DNA of 64,000 nt from Mycolicibacterium aurum (GTDB taxonomy: Bacteria; Actinomycetota; Actinomycetes; Mycobacteriales; Mycobacteriaceae): contig NZ_LR134356.1 in NCBI RefSeq assembly GCF_900637195.1, forward strand, positions 1,240,001 to 1,304,000, written 5' to 3'. A program made the translations under genes and the position numbers. Each line of letters begins with the position of its first letter. Within the stretch, counting starts at the first letter, position 1. Positions 36,968 through 44,199 of the stretch are shown here, in pieces. The notes beneath the pieces were generated by a model. It had not been told where the DNA came from and did no database searches. It saw only the letters and a program-made list of their open reading frames with translations.

Positions 36968-37120
36968 TCAGTCCAGGCATGCTCCGTAGCTGGCGACCGA
37001 CACCAGACCGGCAAGGGTGTCGAGGTCGACCACCTCACCGCTCATCGCTCGCATCATGGGGGAATCACCGATTTCCGAGGCATCGGCCAGCAAGGCCATT
37101 TCCACTCCGTTGTGGACCAT
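36968..37120 (-). CDS. Small conserved ORF, paralogue 2 (IGDSPMMRAM family)
   Basis: A 50-residue peptide that I could not assign to a family. It starts at ATG 37120 behind a strong ribosome site (GGAGGT, 6 bases before ATG) and ends TGA 36968. It is the same length as the ORF at 37263-37415 and identical to it at 25 of 50 positions, with a core IGDSPMMRAM-x-GEVV, preceded by LAD-x-S and ending in LD. The 5' leader is also shared. No other start codon lies in frame before the next upstream stop, so this ATG must be the start. It is Met-rich, acidic and without a signal or membrane segment. Confidence 0.7.
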   Translation of the reverse strand: MVHNGVEMALLADASEIGDSPMMRAMSGEVVDLDTLAGLVSVASYGACLD

Positions 37121-37262
37121 CGTCGCACCTCCAGTGCAGCCGGGGCACCCGTCGAAACGCTCGAATCGGCGGGTCTCGTGCTACTCCATTGTCGCGACGG
37201 CGAACCTCGAAAAGGTAACGAACACCTACCGTTTCGGCGGATGGCCGCCGAGCGCCAAGCGA

Positions 37263-37415
37263 CTAGTCGAGACTTTCTTCGTAGCGGGCGATGGCCGCCA
37301 GGCCGTCGTGCACCTCGATACCGACCACTTCGCCACCCATGGCCCGCATCATCGGTGAGTCGCCGATCTGCGAGACGTCGGCCAGCGTTGCCTGCGTATC
37401 CGGATCCTCGTGCAT
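37263..37415 (-). CDS. Small conserved ORF, paralogue 1 (IGDSPMMRAM family)
   Basis: A 50-residue peptide (MHEDPDTQATLADVSQIGDS at its start, then PMMRAMGGEVV and an acidic end YEESLD). The ATG at 37415 has GGAGGTGCGACG directly upstream, the same leader as paralogue 2. The frame is open 16 codons further (MKLRIDGYC...), but the shared ribosome site and length argue for ATG 37415. The conserved middle and variable ends suggest that the core does the work. No maturation enzyme, toxin or transporter is next to it. A 6-bp GC stem (37235-37250) lies after its stop, without a T run. Confidence 0.7.
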   Translation of the reverse strand: MHEDPDTQATLADVSQIGDSPMMRAMGGEVVGIEVHDGLAAIARYEESLD

Positions 37416-37671
37416 CGTCGCACCTCCAATATGGGCGCAGTACCCGTCGATCCGGAGTTTCAATCGCGCGCGCCGAAGGCGCGGTGTTCACGGGCGTCGC
37501 CGGCCGGTGGGCAGCTTTGCTGGGCTGGATGGCGGCGGCTCGTCGGTGTGTTTGCGGGCGTCCGCTGCTGGTGTAGCAACGGTGGAAAGCCCGAGGTCGG
37601 GCTGGCATACTCGTCCAATTGCCAGGCCCAGCACGCTCGCCCGCCTGAGAGCACCGTCCGCAGGAAGCCTT
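37416..37671. other. Region between the small ORFs and the conservon
   Basis: No gene can be supported here. It must hold the leftward promoter for the small ORFs and the rightward promoter of the mfp operon; CATACT in TGGCATACTCG (about 37605-37612) is a possible rightward -10. AGGAAG at 37662-37667 is the ribosome site of the leader ORF. Confidence 0.45.
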
Positions 37672-37731
37672 ATGAACGACGCTCGATCTCTGATCTGCGC
37701 GCGCCCGACCGACCGCGCGGGTCGACGGTGA
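37672..37731 (+). CDS. Possible 19-codon leader ORF of the conservon kinase
   Basis: ATG 37672 follows a good ribosome site (AGGAAG, 4 bases away) and encodes 19 residues ending at TGA 37729-37731, which overlaps the GTG start of the kinase as GTGA. The kinase GTG itself has no ribosome site, so translation of this leader would provide coupling. The peptide is Arg-rich (five Arg in 19) and resembles no known family. Without comparative data it could be chance. Confidence 0.4.
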   Translation: MNDARSLICARPTDRAGRR

Positions 37732-40301
37732 AGCCCGACCACCGGCCGTCGCGACTGGCGCTGTCCAACTGGCCGGTCCGGGCCAAGGTGCTGGCCATCG
37801 TGATGGTGCCGCTGGTGCTGGCGTCGGTGTTCGGTGGCCTGCGCATCTACTCCAGCACGCAGTCTGCGGTCGACCTCGACCGCGCCTCCGCACGGGCCGA
37901 CATGGTGCCCGCCGTGGCCGAGTACATGGCAGCGCTGGAGGGCGCCATGGTGACCGCCACCGAAGGCGGCAACACCCAGGCCGCCGCCGCGGCGTACGAG
38001 TCCAGCAAGACCGAGCTGGAGCACCTGCTCGGTGCGGCCCCGGTCGACGACAGCGTCCGACTGGCGACCAATACGTTGATCGACTACGGGCAGGACCTCC
38101 TCGACAAGATCGCCGCCAACACCATCGATCTGCGCGGGCGGGTGATGAGCTACGCACCCCTGCTCGTCACGGCAGAGACCGCGATCTCCGGTCTCGTCGG
38201 CGCCGACGATGCGAGCGTGCGGGCCGAGGGCGAGGCACTTTCGCGTGCCGTCGGCGCCCGGGGCCAGATGGCGCTGCAGCAGATGCTCGTCACCCGGGGC
38301 GGCGAACTTCCCGAACCCGATCTGCGGTCGGCCATCGTCGCCATCGCCGGCACCGAGCCGGCGACCGTGACGGCGATGGGCGCATTCCTCGGCGGCGCGT
38401 CCGACCGGGCGGCCACGCTGCGCTCGGAAATGGTCAGGCGGCTGTCGGTGCTGTCCGATCCCGCGTCGGTGCTGGTCGGTAACCCGAACCTGCTGGCGTC
38501 CCAGCGGGTCACCTCCGACATCGCCGAGGGCGTGATCGCGCTGACCTCCGACGAGATCCCGGCGACGGTGGCCCAGCGCGCGGACGACGCCCGCACCGCG
38601 GCCATCCGCGACGCCGCACTCGTCGGTGCCGCGATTTTGATCGCGCTGGTGATCGTGACCCTGGTCGCCCGATCGATGGTGCGGCCACTGCGCACGCTGC
38701 GCGACAGCGCGCTGAAGGTCGCCCACGACGACCTGGCGCGTGAGGTCGAGCACGTGCGCACCGACGGCAAGGAGTTCCCGGTGCAGCCGATCCCGGTGCA
38801 CACCACCGAGGAGGTCGGGCAGGTCGCCCATGCCGTCGACGAGCTCCACCAGCAGGCGATCGCCCTGGCCGGCGAGCAGGCCCGCCTGCAGCTTCAGGTC
38901 ACGGACATGTTCGAAACGTTGTCGCGGCGCAACCGTTCGCTGGTCGACCAGCAGCTCTCGCTGATCGACCGGTTGGAGCGCGACGAGGAGGATCCGGAGC
39001 GGCTGGACAGCCTGTTCCGCCTCGACCACCTGGCGGCGCGGATGCGACGCAATGGCGCCAACCTGATGGTGCTGGCGGGTGCGCAGGTCGCGCGCGAGCA
39101 GTCCGAACCCGTGCCGGTGAGCGCACTCGTCAACGCCGCCGCGTCGGAAGTCGAGGATTACCGGCGGGTGAGCACCGAGGGTCTCCCCGATAGCGAGATC
39201 GACGGCGCGGTCGCGGGCGATCTGGTGCACCTGCTGGCCGAACTCCTCGACAATGCGCTGCGGTACTCACCCCCGACCACCCCGGTCCATGTGTCGGCCG
39301 TGCACACCGGCAACAACGGCCTGGTGGTCGAGGTCAGTGACACCGGCCTGGGGATGACGGAGTCGGACCTGCGGGTGGCCAACACCCGGTTGCAGTCCGG
39401 CGGCGAGGTGAACCCGTACACCGCGCGGCACATGGGCCTGTTCGTGGTGGGCAGGCTGGCCACCGCCCACGGCTTCGTGGTCCGTCTGCGCAGCACTGTC
39501 GCCGGCCGACCCGACTCGGGCACCACTGCCGGGGTGTACATCCCGGCCCGCCTGCTGGTCCGCTCCGGGCTGACGCGGCACCCCGAGCCCGCGGAACCGA
39601 TGCCCGAGGTCACCGTCGCTCCCGCGCTCGAACCCGGCTGGGGCGTCAACGGCGTCAATGGCGTCAGGAGCGGCAGCGCCGTCAGCGACGACCGAGATGT
39701 CGATGCCGCCGTCCCGGCCGTCGAACTGCTGCCCCAGCGCCGCCCGGGCGCCAGTGGGATCGCCGACACCCCGGCCACGCCGTTCGAGCCGATCCCGGTG
39801 GCTTCCGCCCAGCCGACCCCACCGGCGCCACGGCAGGATATCGCCGCGTTTCTGTCGGCACGGTCTCAGCCACCCGCCCCGGCGGTCGATCCGGAACCGG
39901 CGCCGACGGCCAACGGGCATGCGCGACACTCGGCGCGCGGCGAGGCCGCCGATGACGACGCGATCTACAAGAAGATGCTGTCGGAGTGGCTCGTCGACCC
40001 GCACGAGTTGTCCTACAGCACCGACCTCAACTGGAAGTCCGTCTGGGACAACGGCTGGTCGGCGGCGCGGGCGGCAGAGTCGGTGCCGGTGCGCGACCAC
40101 ACCGTCGACGGCCTGCCGGTCCGCCAACCCGGTGCCCGTCTGGTCCCGGGGACGGCCGACGGTGCGCCGCGGCCGGTGGCATCGGCAGGCGAGTCCGTGC
40201 GCGATCCCGACGCTGTCCGTGCCAGCATCGGCGGCCACTTCGGTGGTGTGCAGGCCGGCCGCAGGCGGGCGCAGGAAACACCGGGAGCGCACAGGGAATG
40301 A
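37728..40301 (+). CDS. Conservon sensor histidine kinase (CvnA/MfpE-like, Rv3365c homologue)
   Basis: An 857-residue membrane kinase. TM1 is about 19-40, an extracytoplasmic sensing region of about 250 residues (nitrate/nitrite-sensor-like helical) follows, TM2 is about 296-316, then a HAMP-like linker. The phospho-acceptor motif is [13 protein letters not shown] with His434; the ATP site has [15 protein letters not shown] (Asn509) and VSDTGLGM. A long Pro/Ala-rich tail of about 300 residues ends in a conserved segment ([14 protein letters not shown]). There is no response regulator in the operon; in conservons the partners are roadblock, DUF742 and GTPase proteins. The GTG start overlaps the leader ORF stop. 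Confidence 0.87.
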   Translation: MKPDHRPSRLALSNWPVRAKVLAIVMVPLVLASVFGGLRIYSSTQSAVDLDRASARADMVPAVAEYMAALEGAMVTATEGGNTQAAAAAYESSKTELEHLLGAAPVDDSVRLATNTLIDYGQDLLDKIAANTIDLRGRVMSYAPLLVTAETAISGLVGADDASVRAEGEALSRAVGARGQMALQQMLVTRGGELPEPDLRSAIVAIAGTEPATVTAMGAFLGGASDRAATLRSEMVRRLSVLSDPASVLVGNPNLLASQRVTSDIAEGVIALTSDEIPATVAQRADDARTAAIRDAALVGAAILIALVIVTLVARSMVRPLRTLRDSALKVAHDDLAREVEHVRTDGKEFPVQPIPVHTTEEVGQVAHAVDELHQQAIALAGEQARLQLQVTDMFETLSRRNRSLVDQQLSLIDRLERDEEDPERLDSLFRLDHLAARMRRNGANLMVLAGAQVAREQSEPVPVSALVNAAASEVEDYRRVSTEGLPDSEIDGAVAGDLVHLLAELLDNALRYSPPTTPVHVSAVHTGNNGLVVEVSDTGLGMTESDLRVANTRLQSGGEVNPYTARHMGLFVVGRLATAHGFVVRLRSTVAGRPDSGTTAGVYIPARLLVRSGLTRHPEPAEPMPEVTVAPALEPGWGVNGVNGVRSGSAVSDDRDVDAAVPAVELLPQRRPGASGIADTPATPFEPIPVASAQPTPPAPRQDIAAFLSARSQPPAPAVDPEPAPTANGHARHSARGEAADDDAIYKKMLSEWLVDPHELSYSTDLNWKSVWDNGWSAARAAESVPVRDHTVDGLPVRQPGARLVPGTADGAPRPVASAGESVRDPDAVRASIGGHFGGVQAGRRRAQETPGAHRE

Positions 40302-40699
40302 CGGAACCCGGTGCATCGCTCGACTGGCTGGTGGCGCGGTTCGCCCGCGAGGTATCCGGGGTGTCGCACGCCATCCTGGTGTCGGCCGACGGCCTGCTGA
40401 TGGCGTCCAGCGAGCACATCCCCGGGGAGCGGGCCGACCAACTGGCCGCGGTGGCGTCCGGGCTGGCGAGCCTGTCCGCGGGAGCCGCGCGGCTGTTCGA
40501 GGGCGGCAATGTCCTGCAGTCGGTCGTCGAAATGGACAACGGGTACCTGTTGCTGATGCGTGTCGGTGACGGGTCCAACCTCGCAGCGCTGGCCAACCGC
40601 GGCTGCGACATCGGCCAGATCGGTTATGAGATGGCGATCCTCGTGGAGCGGGTGGGCGCCGTCGTGCAGTCGCAGCGCCGCAGCCCGCAGCACTCCTGA
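40298..40699 (+). CDS. Roadblock/LC7-domain protein (CvnB/Rv3364c-like)
   Basis: A 133-residue protein made of one roadblock fold ([71 protein letters not shown]). Roadblock proteins bind small GTPases and often act as GTPase regulators; here the partner is the GTPase two genes downstream. Its ATG overlaps the kinase stop as ATGA, so the kinase and this protein are made in a fixed ratio. M. tuberculosis Rv3364c has also been described as secreted, but no signal peptide is seen here. Confidence 0.92.
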   Translation: MTEPGASLDWLVARFAREVSGVSHAILVSADGLLMASSEHIPGERADQLAAVASGLASLSAGAARLFEGGNVLQSVVEMDNGYLLLMRVGDGSNLAALANRGCDIGQIGYEMAILVERVGAVVQSQRRSPQHS

Positions 40700-40705
40700 G
40701 CGCGC

Positions 40706-41080
40706 ATGGGGGCGCACGACAGGGAGCAGGGCCGCAGCGAGCCGAATCTGGTGCGCCCGTACACGCTGACGGCGGGACGTACCGACGCCGGTGTGCAACT
40801 GCCGCTCGAGGCGCCGATCGGGGTAATGACGCCGTCGCAGCCGTCCCGCTGGCCGGGCAACGACGTCCGTGGTCAGATCCTGTCGCTGTGTACCGAGCGC
40901 CCGTCGGTCGCCGAGATTGCCGCGCATCTCTCGCTTCCGCTCGGCGTGGCGCGGGTACTTGTCGGTGATCTGGTGGTGCAGGGTTATGTGCAGGTGCACG
41001 CCACCCTGGCGGAGGCCGCGACGGCCGATGAACGACGAGAACTGATCGGAAGGACACTGCGTGGCCTCAGGGCACTCTGA
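40706..41080 (+). CDS. DUF742 protein (CvnC/Rv3363c-like)
   Basis: A 124-residue protein with the DUF742 signature: LVRPYTLTAGRTDAG near the start, then a winged-helix-like region (ILSLCTERPSVAEIAAHLSL, PLGVARVLVGDLVVQGYVQVH). It is the third conservon component; family members are thought to link kinase and GTPase. It lies 6 bases after the roadblock gene and overlaps the GTPase gene by 20 bp. Confidence 0.92.
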   Translation: MGAHDREQGRSEPNLVRPYTLTAGRTDAGVQLPLEAPIGVMTPSQPSRWPGNDVRGQILSLCTERPSVAEIAAHLSLPLGVARVLVGDLVVQGYVQVHATLAEAATADERRELIGRTLRGLRAL

Positions 41081-41642
41081 CTCTCGCGGCCGGGCGGCGT
41101 CGACCAAGATCGTCGTCTCCGGCGGCTTCGGTGCGGGCAAGACGACCTTCGTCGGAGCCGTGTCGGAAATCGTGCCGCTGCGCACCGAGGCGCTGGTGAC
41201 CAACGCGTCGGCCGGGCTCGACGGACTGGACGCCACCCCCGACAAGACGACGACCACGGTGGCGATGGACTTCGGTCGCATCAGCCTCGACGACGATCTG
41301 GTGCTGTACCTGTTCGGTACCCCGGGGCAGCGCCGGTTCTGGTTCATGTGGGACGACCTGGTCCGCGGGGCCATCGGCGCGATCATCCTGGTCGATGTCC
41401 GCCGCCTCGAGGACAGCTTTGCCGCTGTGGACTTCTTCGAGGCGCGCAACCTGCCGTTCCTGGTTGCCGTGAACGAGTTCGACGGCGCGCCCCGCCACGC
41501 GTTGAGTGCGGTGCGTACCGCGCTGGCACTGCCGGAGCGGGTCCCGGTCATCACGGTCGACGCCCGAAGCAGGGAGTCGGCCAAGGCCGCGCTCATCACC
41601 GTCGCCGAGTATGCGTTGAGTCGGCTGGCGCCGACCGGCTGA
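41061..41642 (+). CDS. mfpB: Conservon small GTPase (MfpB/Rv3362c-like)
   Basis: A 193-residue GTPase of the conservon type. The P-loop GGFGAGKTTF is near residue 21, the switch II motif is LFGTPGQRRFW, VDVRRLEDSF follows, and the base-specificity motif is VAVNEFDG. In M. smegmatis the corresponding MfpB binds the pentapeptide protein MfpA and modulates its effect on gyrase. The gene starts at GTG 41061 inside the DUF742 gene and ends one base before mfpA, so the operon is tightly coupled. Confidence 0.92.
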   Translation: MASGHSDSRGRAASTKIVVSGGFGAGKTTFVGAVSEIVPLRTEALVTNASAGLDGLDATPDKTTTTVAMDFGRISLDDDLVLYLFGTPGQRRFWFMWDDLVRGAIGAIILVDVRRLEDSFAAVDFFEARNLPFLVAVNEFDGAPRHALSAVRTALALPERVPVITVDARSRESAKAALITVAEYALSRLAPTG

Positions 41643-42191
41643 ATGGACTCCCACGAAGCCGATCGCGAATTCGACGGCGACGAGTTCCGCGACGAGGATC
41701 TCAGCCGGCTGCGCACCGAACGGGTCGTGTTCACCGAATGCGACTTCACCGGTGCCGACCTCAACGACTCCGAGCACATCGGGTCCGCCTTCCGCAACTG
41801 TACGTTTCGCCGGACTTCGCTGTGGCACAGCTCCTTTCGGCACTGCAGCTTCCTGGGCTCGACGTTCACCGAGTGTCGGATGCGCCCGCTGACACTGGTC
41901 GAGGTGGACTTCACGCTGGCGGTCCTGGCCGGCGTCGACCTGCGCAAGGTGGATCTGTCGGACTGCCGACTGCGCGAGACCAGCCTGGTGGGCACCGATC
42001 TGCGCGAGGCCGTGCTGGCGCGTGCCGATCTGACCGGCGCGCGGGTTCAGGACGCCAGGCTCGACAAGGCCGACCTGCGCGGGGCCCGGGTCGACCCGAC
42101 GTTCTGGACCACCGCCGCGCTGCGTGGCGCCAAGGTCGACATCGAGCAGGCGATTGCGTTCGCCGCTGCCCACGGCCTCGACATCGGGTGA
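41643..42191 (+). CDS. mfpA: Pentapeptide-repeat DNA-gyrase-binding protein MfpA
   Basis: A 182-residue right-handed quadrilateral beta helix made of pentapeptide repeats A(D/N)LXX (TECDFTGADLNDSEHIGSAF, CSFLGSTFTECRMRPLTLVE, TSLVGTDLREAVLARADL), ending AIAFAAAHGLDIG, the dimerisation end. It is the Rv3361c homologue. MfpA mimics B-form DNA, binds gyrase and lowers fluoroquinolone susceptibility. Length and the interruption near the helix centre fit known MfpA. Its start directly follows the GTPase stop, so it is the output end of the conservon operon. Confidence 0.94.
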   Translation: MDSHEADREFDGDEFRDEDLSRLRTERVVFTECDFTGADLNDSEHIGSAFRNCTFRRTSLWHSSFRHCSFLGSTFTECRMRPLTLVEVDFTLAVLAGVDLRKVDLSDCRLRETSLVGTDLREAVLARADLTGARVQDARLDKADLRGARVDPTFWTTAALRGAKVDIEQAIAFAAAHGLDIG

Positions 42192-42207
42192 GCCCGGCGT
42201 CGCCGCT

Positions 42208-42241
42208 GGTCAAAAAACCGCACGCCACAGGGTGTTTGACC
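42208..42241 (+). terminator. Stem-loop after mfpA
   Basis: GGTCAAA (42208-42214) and TTTGACC (42235-42241) form a 7-bp stem around a 20-base loop, 16 bases after the mfpA stop. There is no T run, so it is either a weak terminator or a control element before the flavohaemoglobin gene. Confidence 0.35.
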
Positions 42242-42257
42242 CCATAGCCAGAAAAGT

Positions 42258-42272
42258 CGCATGTGTGATGCG
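42258..42272 (+). promoter_or_regulatory. NsrR-like inverted repeat upstream of hmp
   Basis: CGCAT-GTGTG-ATGCG is a perfect 5-bp inverted repeat in an AT-flanked context, 46 bases before the flavohaemoglobin ATG. It resembles the sites recognised by the NO-sensing repressor NsrR in front of hmp genes of actinomycetes, where ATGC-type half-sites face each other. TACTAG (42277-42282) just downstream may be the -10. No nsrR gene is in the window. Confidence 0.5.
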
Positions 42273-42318
42273 CAATTACTAGCGTCGGTGATGGTTCGAC
42301 AACCGAAAGGAACCCCCG

Positions 42319-43539
42319 ATGACCGTCACCGCAGCACCCGTCGAGTTGGATCCCGCGCAGGCGCAGATCGTCTCCGCAACGCTTCCGCTCATCGGCGCGC
42401 ACATCGATGAGATCACCACGGAGTTCTACCGGCGCATGTTCAGTGCGCACCCCGAACTTCTGCGGACTCTGTTCAACCGTGGCAATCAGGCCCAGGGCGC
42501 GCAGCAGCGCGCCCTGGCAGCGGCGATCGCCACCTTCGCGAGCCACCTCGTCGACCCCGAGCTGCCGCATCCGGCCGAGTTGCTGTCCCGCATCGGGCAC
42601 AAGCACGCTTCGCTAGGGGTGACCGCGGACCAGTACCCGGTGGTGCACGAGCACCTCTTCGGTGCGATCGTTGCCGTCCTCGGCGAGGACACCGTCACCG
42701 CGGACGTCGCGCAGGCCTGGGATCGGGTGTACTGGATCATGGCCGACACGCTGATCGGGCTCGAGCGCGAGCTCTACGGCGCGGCGGGGGTGGCCGACGG
42801 CGACGTCTACCGCCGGGCGCGGGTGGTCGCACGGGTGGACACCCCCTCCGGCACGGTTGTGCTCACGGTTCGCCCTCAGGGTGGAGAGTTCGGTGATTTC
42901 CTTCCCGGACAATATGTTTCGGTGGGTGTCACGCTGCCTGACGGCGCCCGTCAGCTGCGCCAGTACAGTCTCGTCAACGCTGCGGGCGGCGGCGAGCTGA
43001 CATTCGCGGTCCGGCCGGTTGCTGCCGTCGCCGGTCGACCCGCCGGCGAGGTGTCGTCGTGGATCGCCGCCAACGTGTGGGTGGGTGACATGATCGACGT
43101 CACGGTGCCCTTCGGTGACCTGCCCGCACCCGACGGTGGTACACCGCTGGTCCTGATCTCGGCGGGCATCGGGATCACGCCGATGATCGGGATTCTCGAG
43201 TACCTCGCAACGTCGGCTCCGCACACACCGGTGCAGGTGCTGCATGCCGACCGCAGCGAGCAGGTGCATCCGTTGCGCGAACGCCAGCGCGAGCTGACCG
43301 AGATGCTGCCCGGCGCGCGCCTGGACGTCTGGTACGAGGACGGCCCACCGGCGGGTACACCGGACGCGCACACCGGGCTGATCGACCTGGCCGCCGTCGA
43401 GTGGCCCGACGACGCGCACGTCTATCTCTGCGGAAACGACGGTTTCGTGCGCGCGGTGCGCGCGCAGCTGAGCGCGCGCGGCATCACGCAGCGGGTGCAC
43501 TGTGAACTCTTCTCGCCCAACGACTGGCTGCTCGGTTAG
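42319..43539 (+). CDS. hmp: Flavohaemoglobin / nitric oxide dioxygenase
   Basis: A 406-residue two-domain enzyme that converts NO and O2 to nitrate with NAD(P)H. The globin domain (about 8-150) has SATLPLIGAHIDEITTEFY, the distal-side FYRRMF, HKHASLGVTADQYPVVHEHL with the proximal His, and helix H. The FAD/NAD reductase domain (about 165-406) has QLRQYSLVNA (FAD), SAGIGITPMIGILEYL (NAD) and CGNDGFVRAV. ATG 42319 has GAAAGGA upstream. It is convergent with the TetR gene, overlapping by 4 bp. An NsrR-like operator upstream predicts induction by NO. Confidence 0.94.
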   Translation: MTVTAAPVELDPAQAQIVSATLPLIGAHIDEITTEFYRRMFSAHPELLRTLFNRGNQAQGAQQRALAAAIATFASHLVDPELPHPAELLSRIGHKHASLGVTADQYPVVHEHLFGAIVAVLGEDTVTADVAQAWDRVYWIMADTLIGLERELYGAAGVADGDVYRRARVVARVDTPSGTVVLTVRPQGGEFGDFLPGQYVSVGVTLPDGARQLRQYSLVNAAGGGELTFAVRPVAAVAGRPAGEVSSWIAANVWVGDMIDVTVPFGDLPAPDGGTPLVLISAGIGITPMIGILEYLATSAPHTPVQVLHADRSEQVHPLRERQRELTEMLPGARLDVWYEDGPPAGTPDAHTGLIDLAAVEWPDDAHVYLCGNDGFVRAVRAQLSARGITQRVHCELFSPNDWLLG

Positions 43540-44102
43540 TCGGGGCTGAGCGCGCGGGTCACGAGGTCGGCGATCGTCCGGCAGAAGTCCGGGTCCACCG
43601 GCAGATCGGTGTACAACGCCAAGGTGTGGATCGGGGAGGTCAGCAGTTGCAGGGCGACAAGAGGTTTGACATCGCTGCGCAGCTCGCCCCGTGCGGCGGC
43701 ACGCTCGAAGATCTCCTCGATCGCCGCGCGCCGCAACAGCCAGAACTGCACCCGGGTGTCGGAGTCGACCACCAGCGACTTGCTGTCGACCACGAGCATC
43801 CTGGCGATCCGGCGACCGATCTCGTTGTTGAGGTGATTGCCGATCGACAGTGCGAGCACGGTGAGATCGCCGTGCAGTGACCCCGTATCCGACTGCGGGA
43901 CCATGGATTCGCTGTAGGTGCGCAACGTGTCGATGATGAGTTGGCGCTTACTGGTCCAGGTCTGGCGGATGTAGTCGGCGGTGAGCCCCGACCGCTGGGC
44001 GACGCCCTCGATGCTGAATCTGTCCACGCCCCACTGCTGGACTTCGGCGAGCGCGGCGTCGAGCACCGCGGCGCGTTGCGACTCGTCGGCCTCGGACCCC
44101 AC
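43536..44102 (-). CDS. TetR-family transcriptional regulator
   Basis: A 188-residue regulator with an N-terminal helix-turn-helix (about 25-55; FSIEGVAQRSGLTADYIRQTW) and a helical ligand domain (IGRRIARMLVVDSKSLVVD, KPLVALQLLTSPIHTLAL). The start is GTG at 44102. It lies between convergent hmp and the end of the FHA-ABC transporter gene on the same strand, so its target is not obvious from position. No inverted repeat stands out before its start. Confidence 0.83.
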   Translation of the reverse strand: MGSEADESQRAAVLDAALAEVQQWGVDRFSIEGVAQRSGLTADYIRQTWTSKRQLIIDTLRTYSESMVPQSDTGSLHGDLTVLALSIGNHLNNEIGRRIARMLVVDSKSLVVDSDTRVQFWLLRRAAIEEIFERAAARGELRSDVKPLVALQLLTSPIHTLALYTDLPVDPDFCRTIADLVTRALSPD

Positions 44103-44199
44103 GTTGTCCCCCTGTGTCCCCCTGTACCTTCCCGGGCGCCGAGAGTACGGAAGTTTGCGGGACGCCGTGCCGAAATCGCACTCCGGCAGCCGGATCAGA

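Noticed and set aside
37235..37250. CGGCGG-ATGG-CCGCCG hairpin as a terminator between the two small ORFs
   Set aside because: No T run follows on the minus strand and the region is GC-rich, so a stem of this length is expected by chance.
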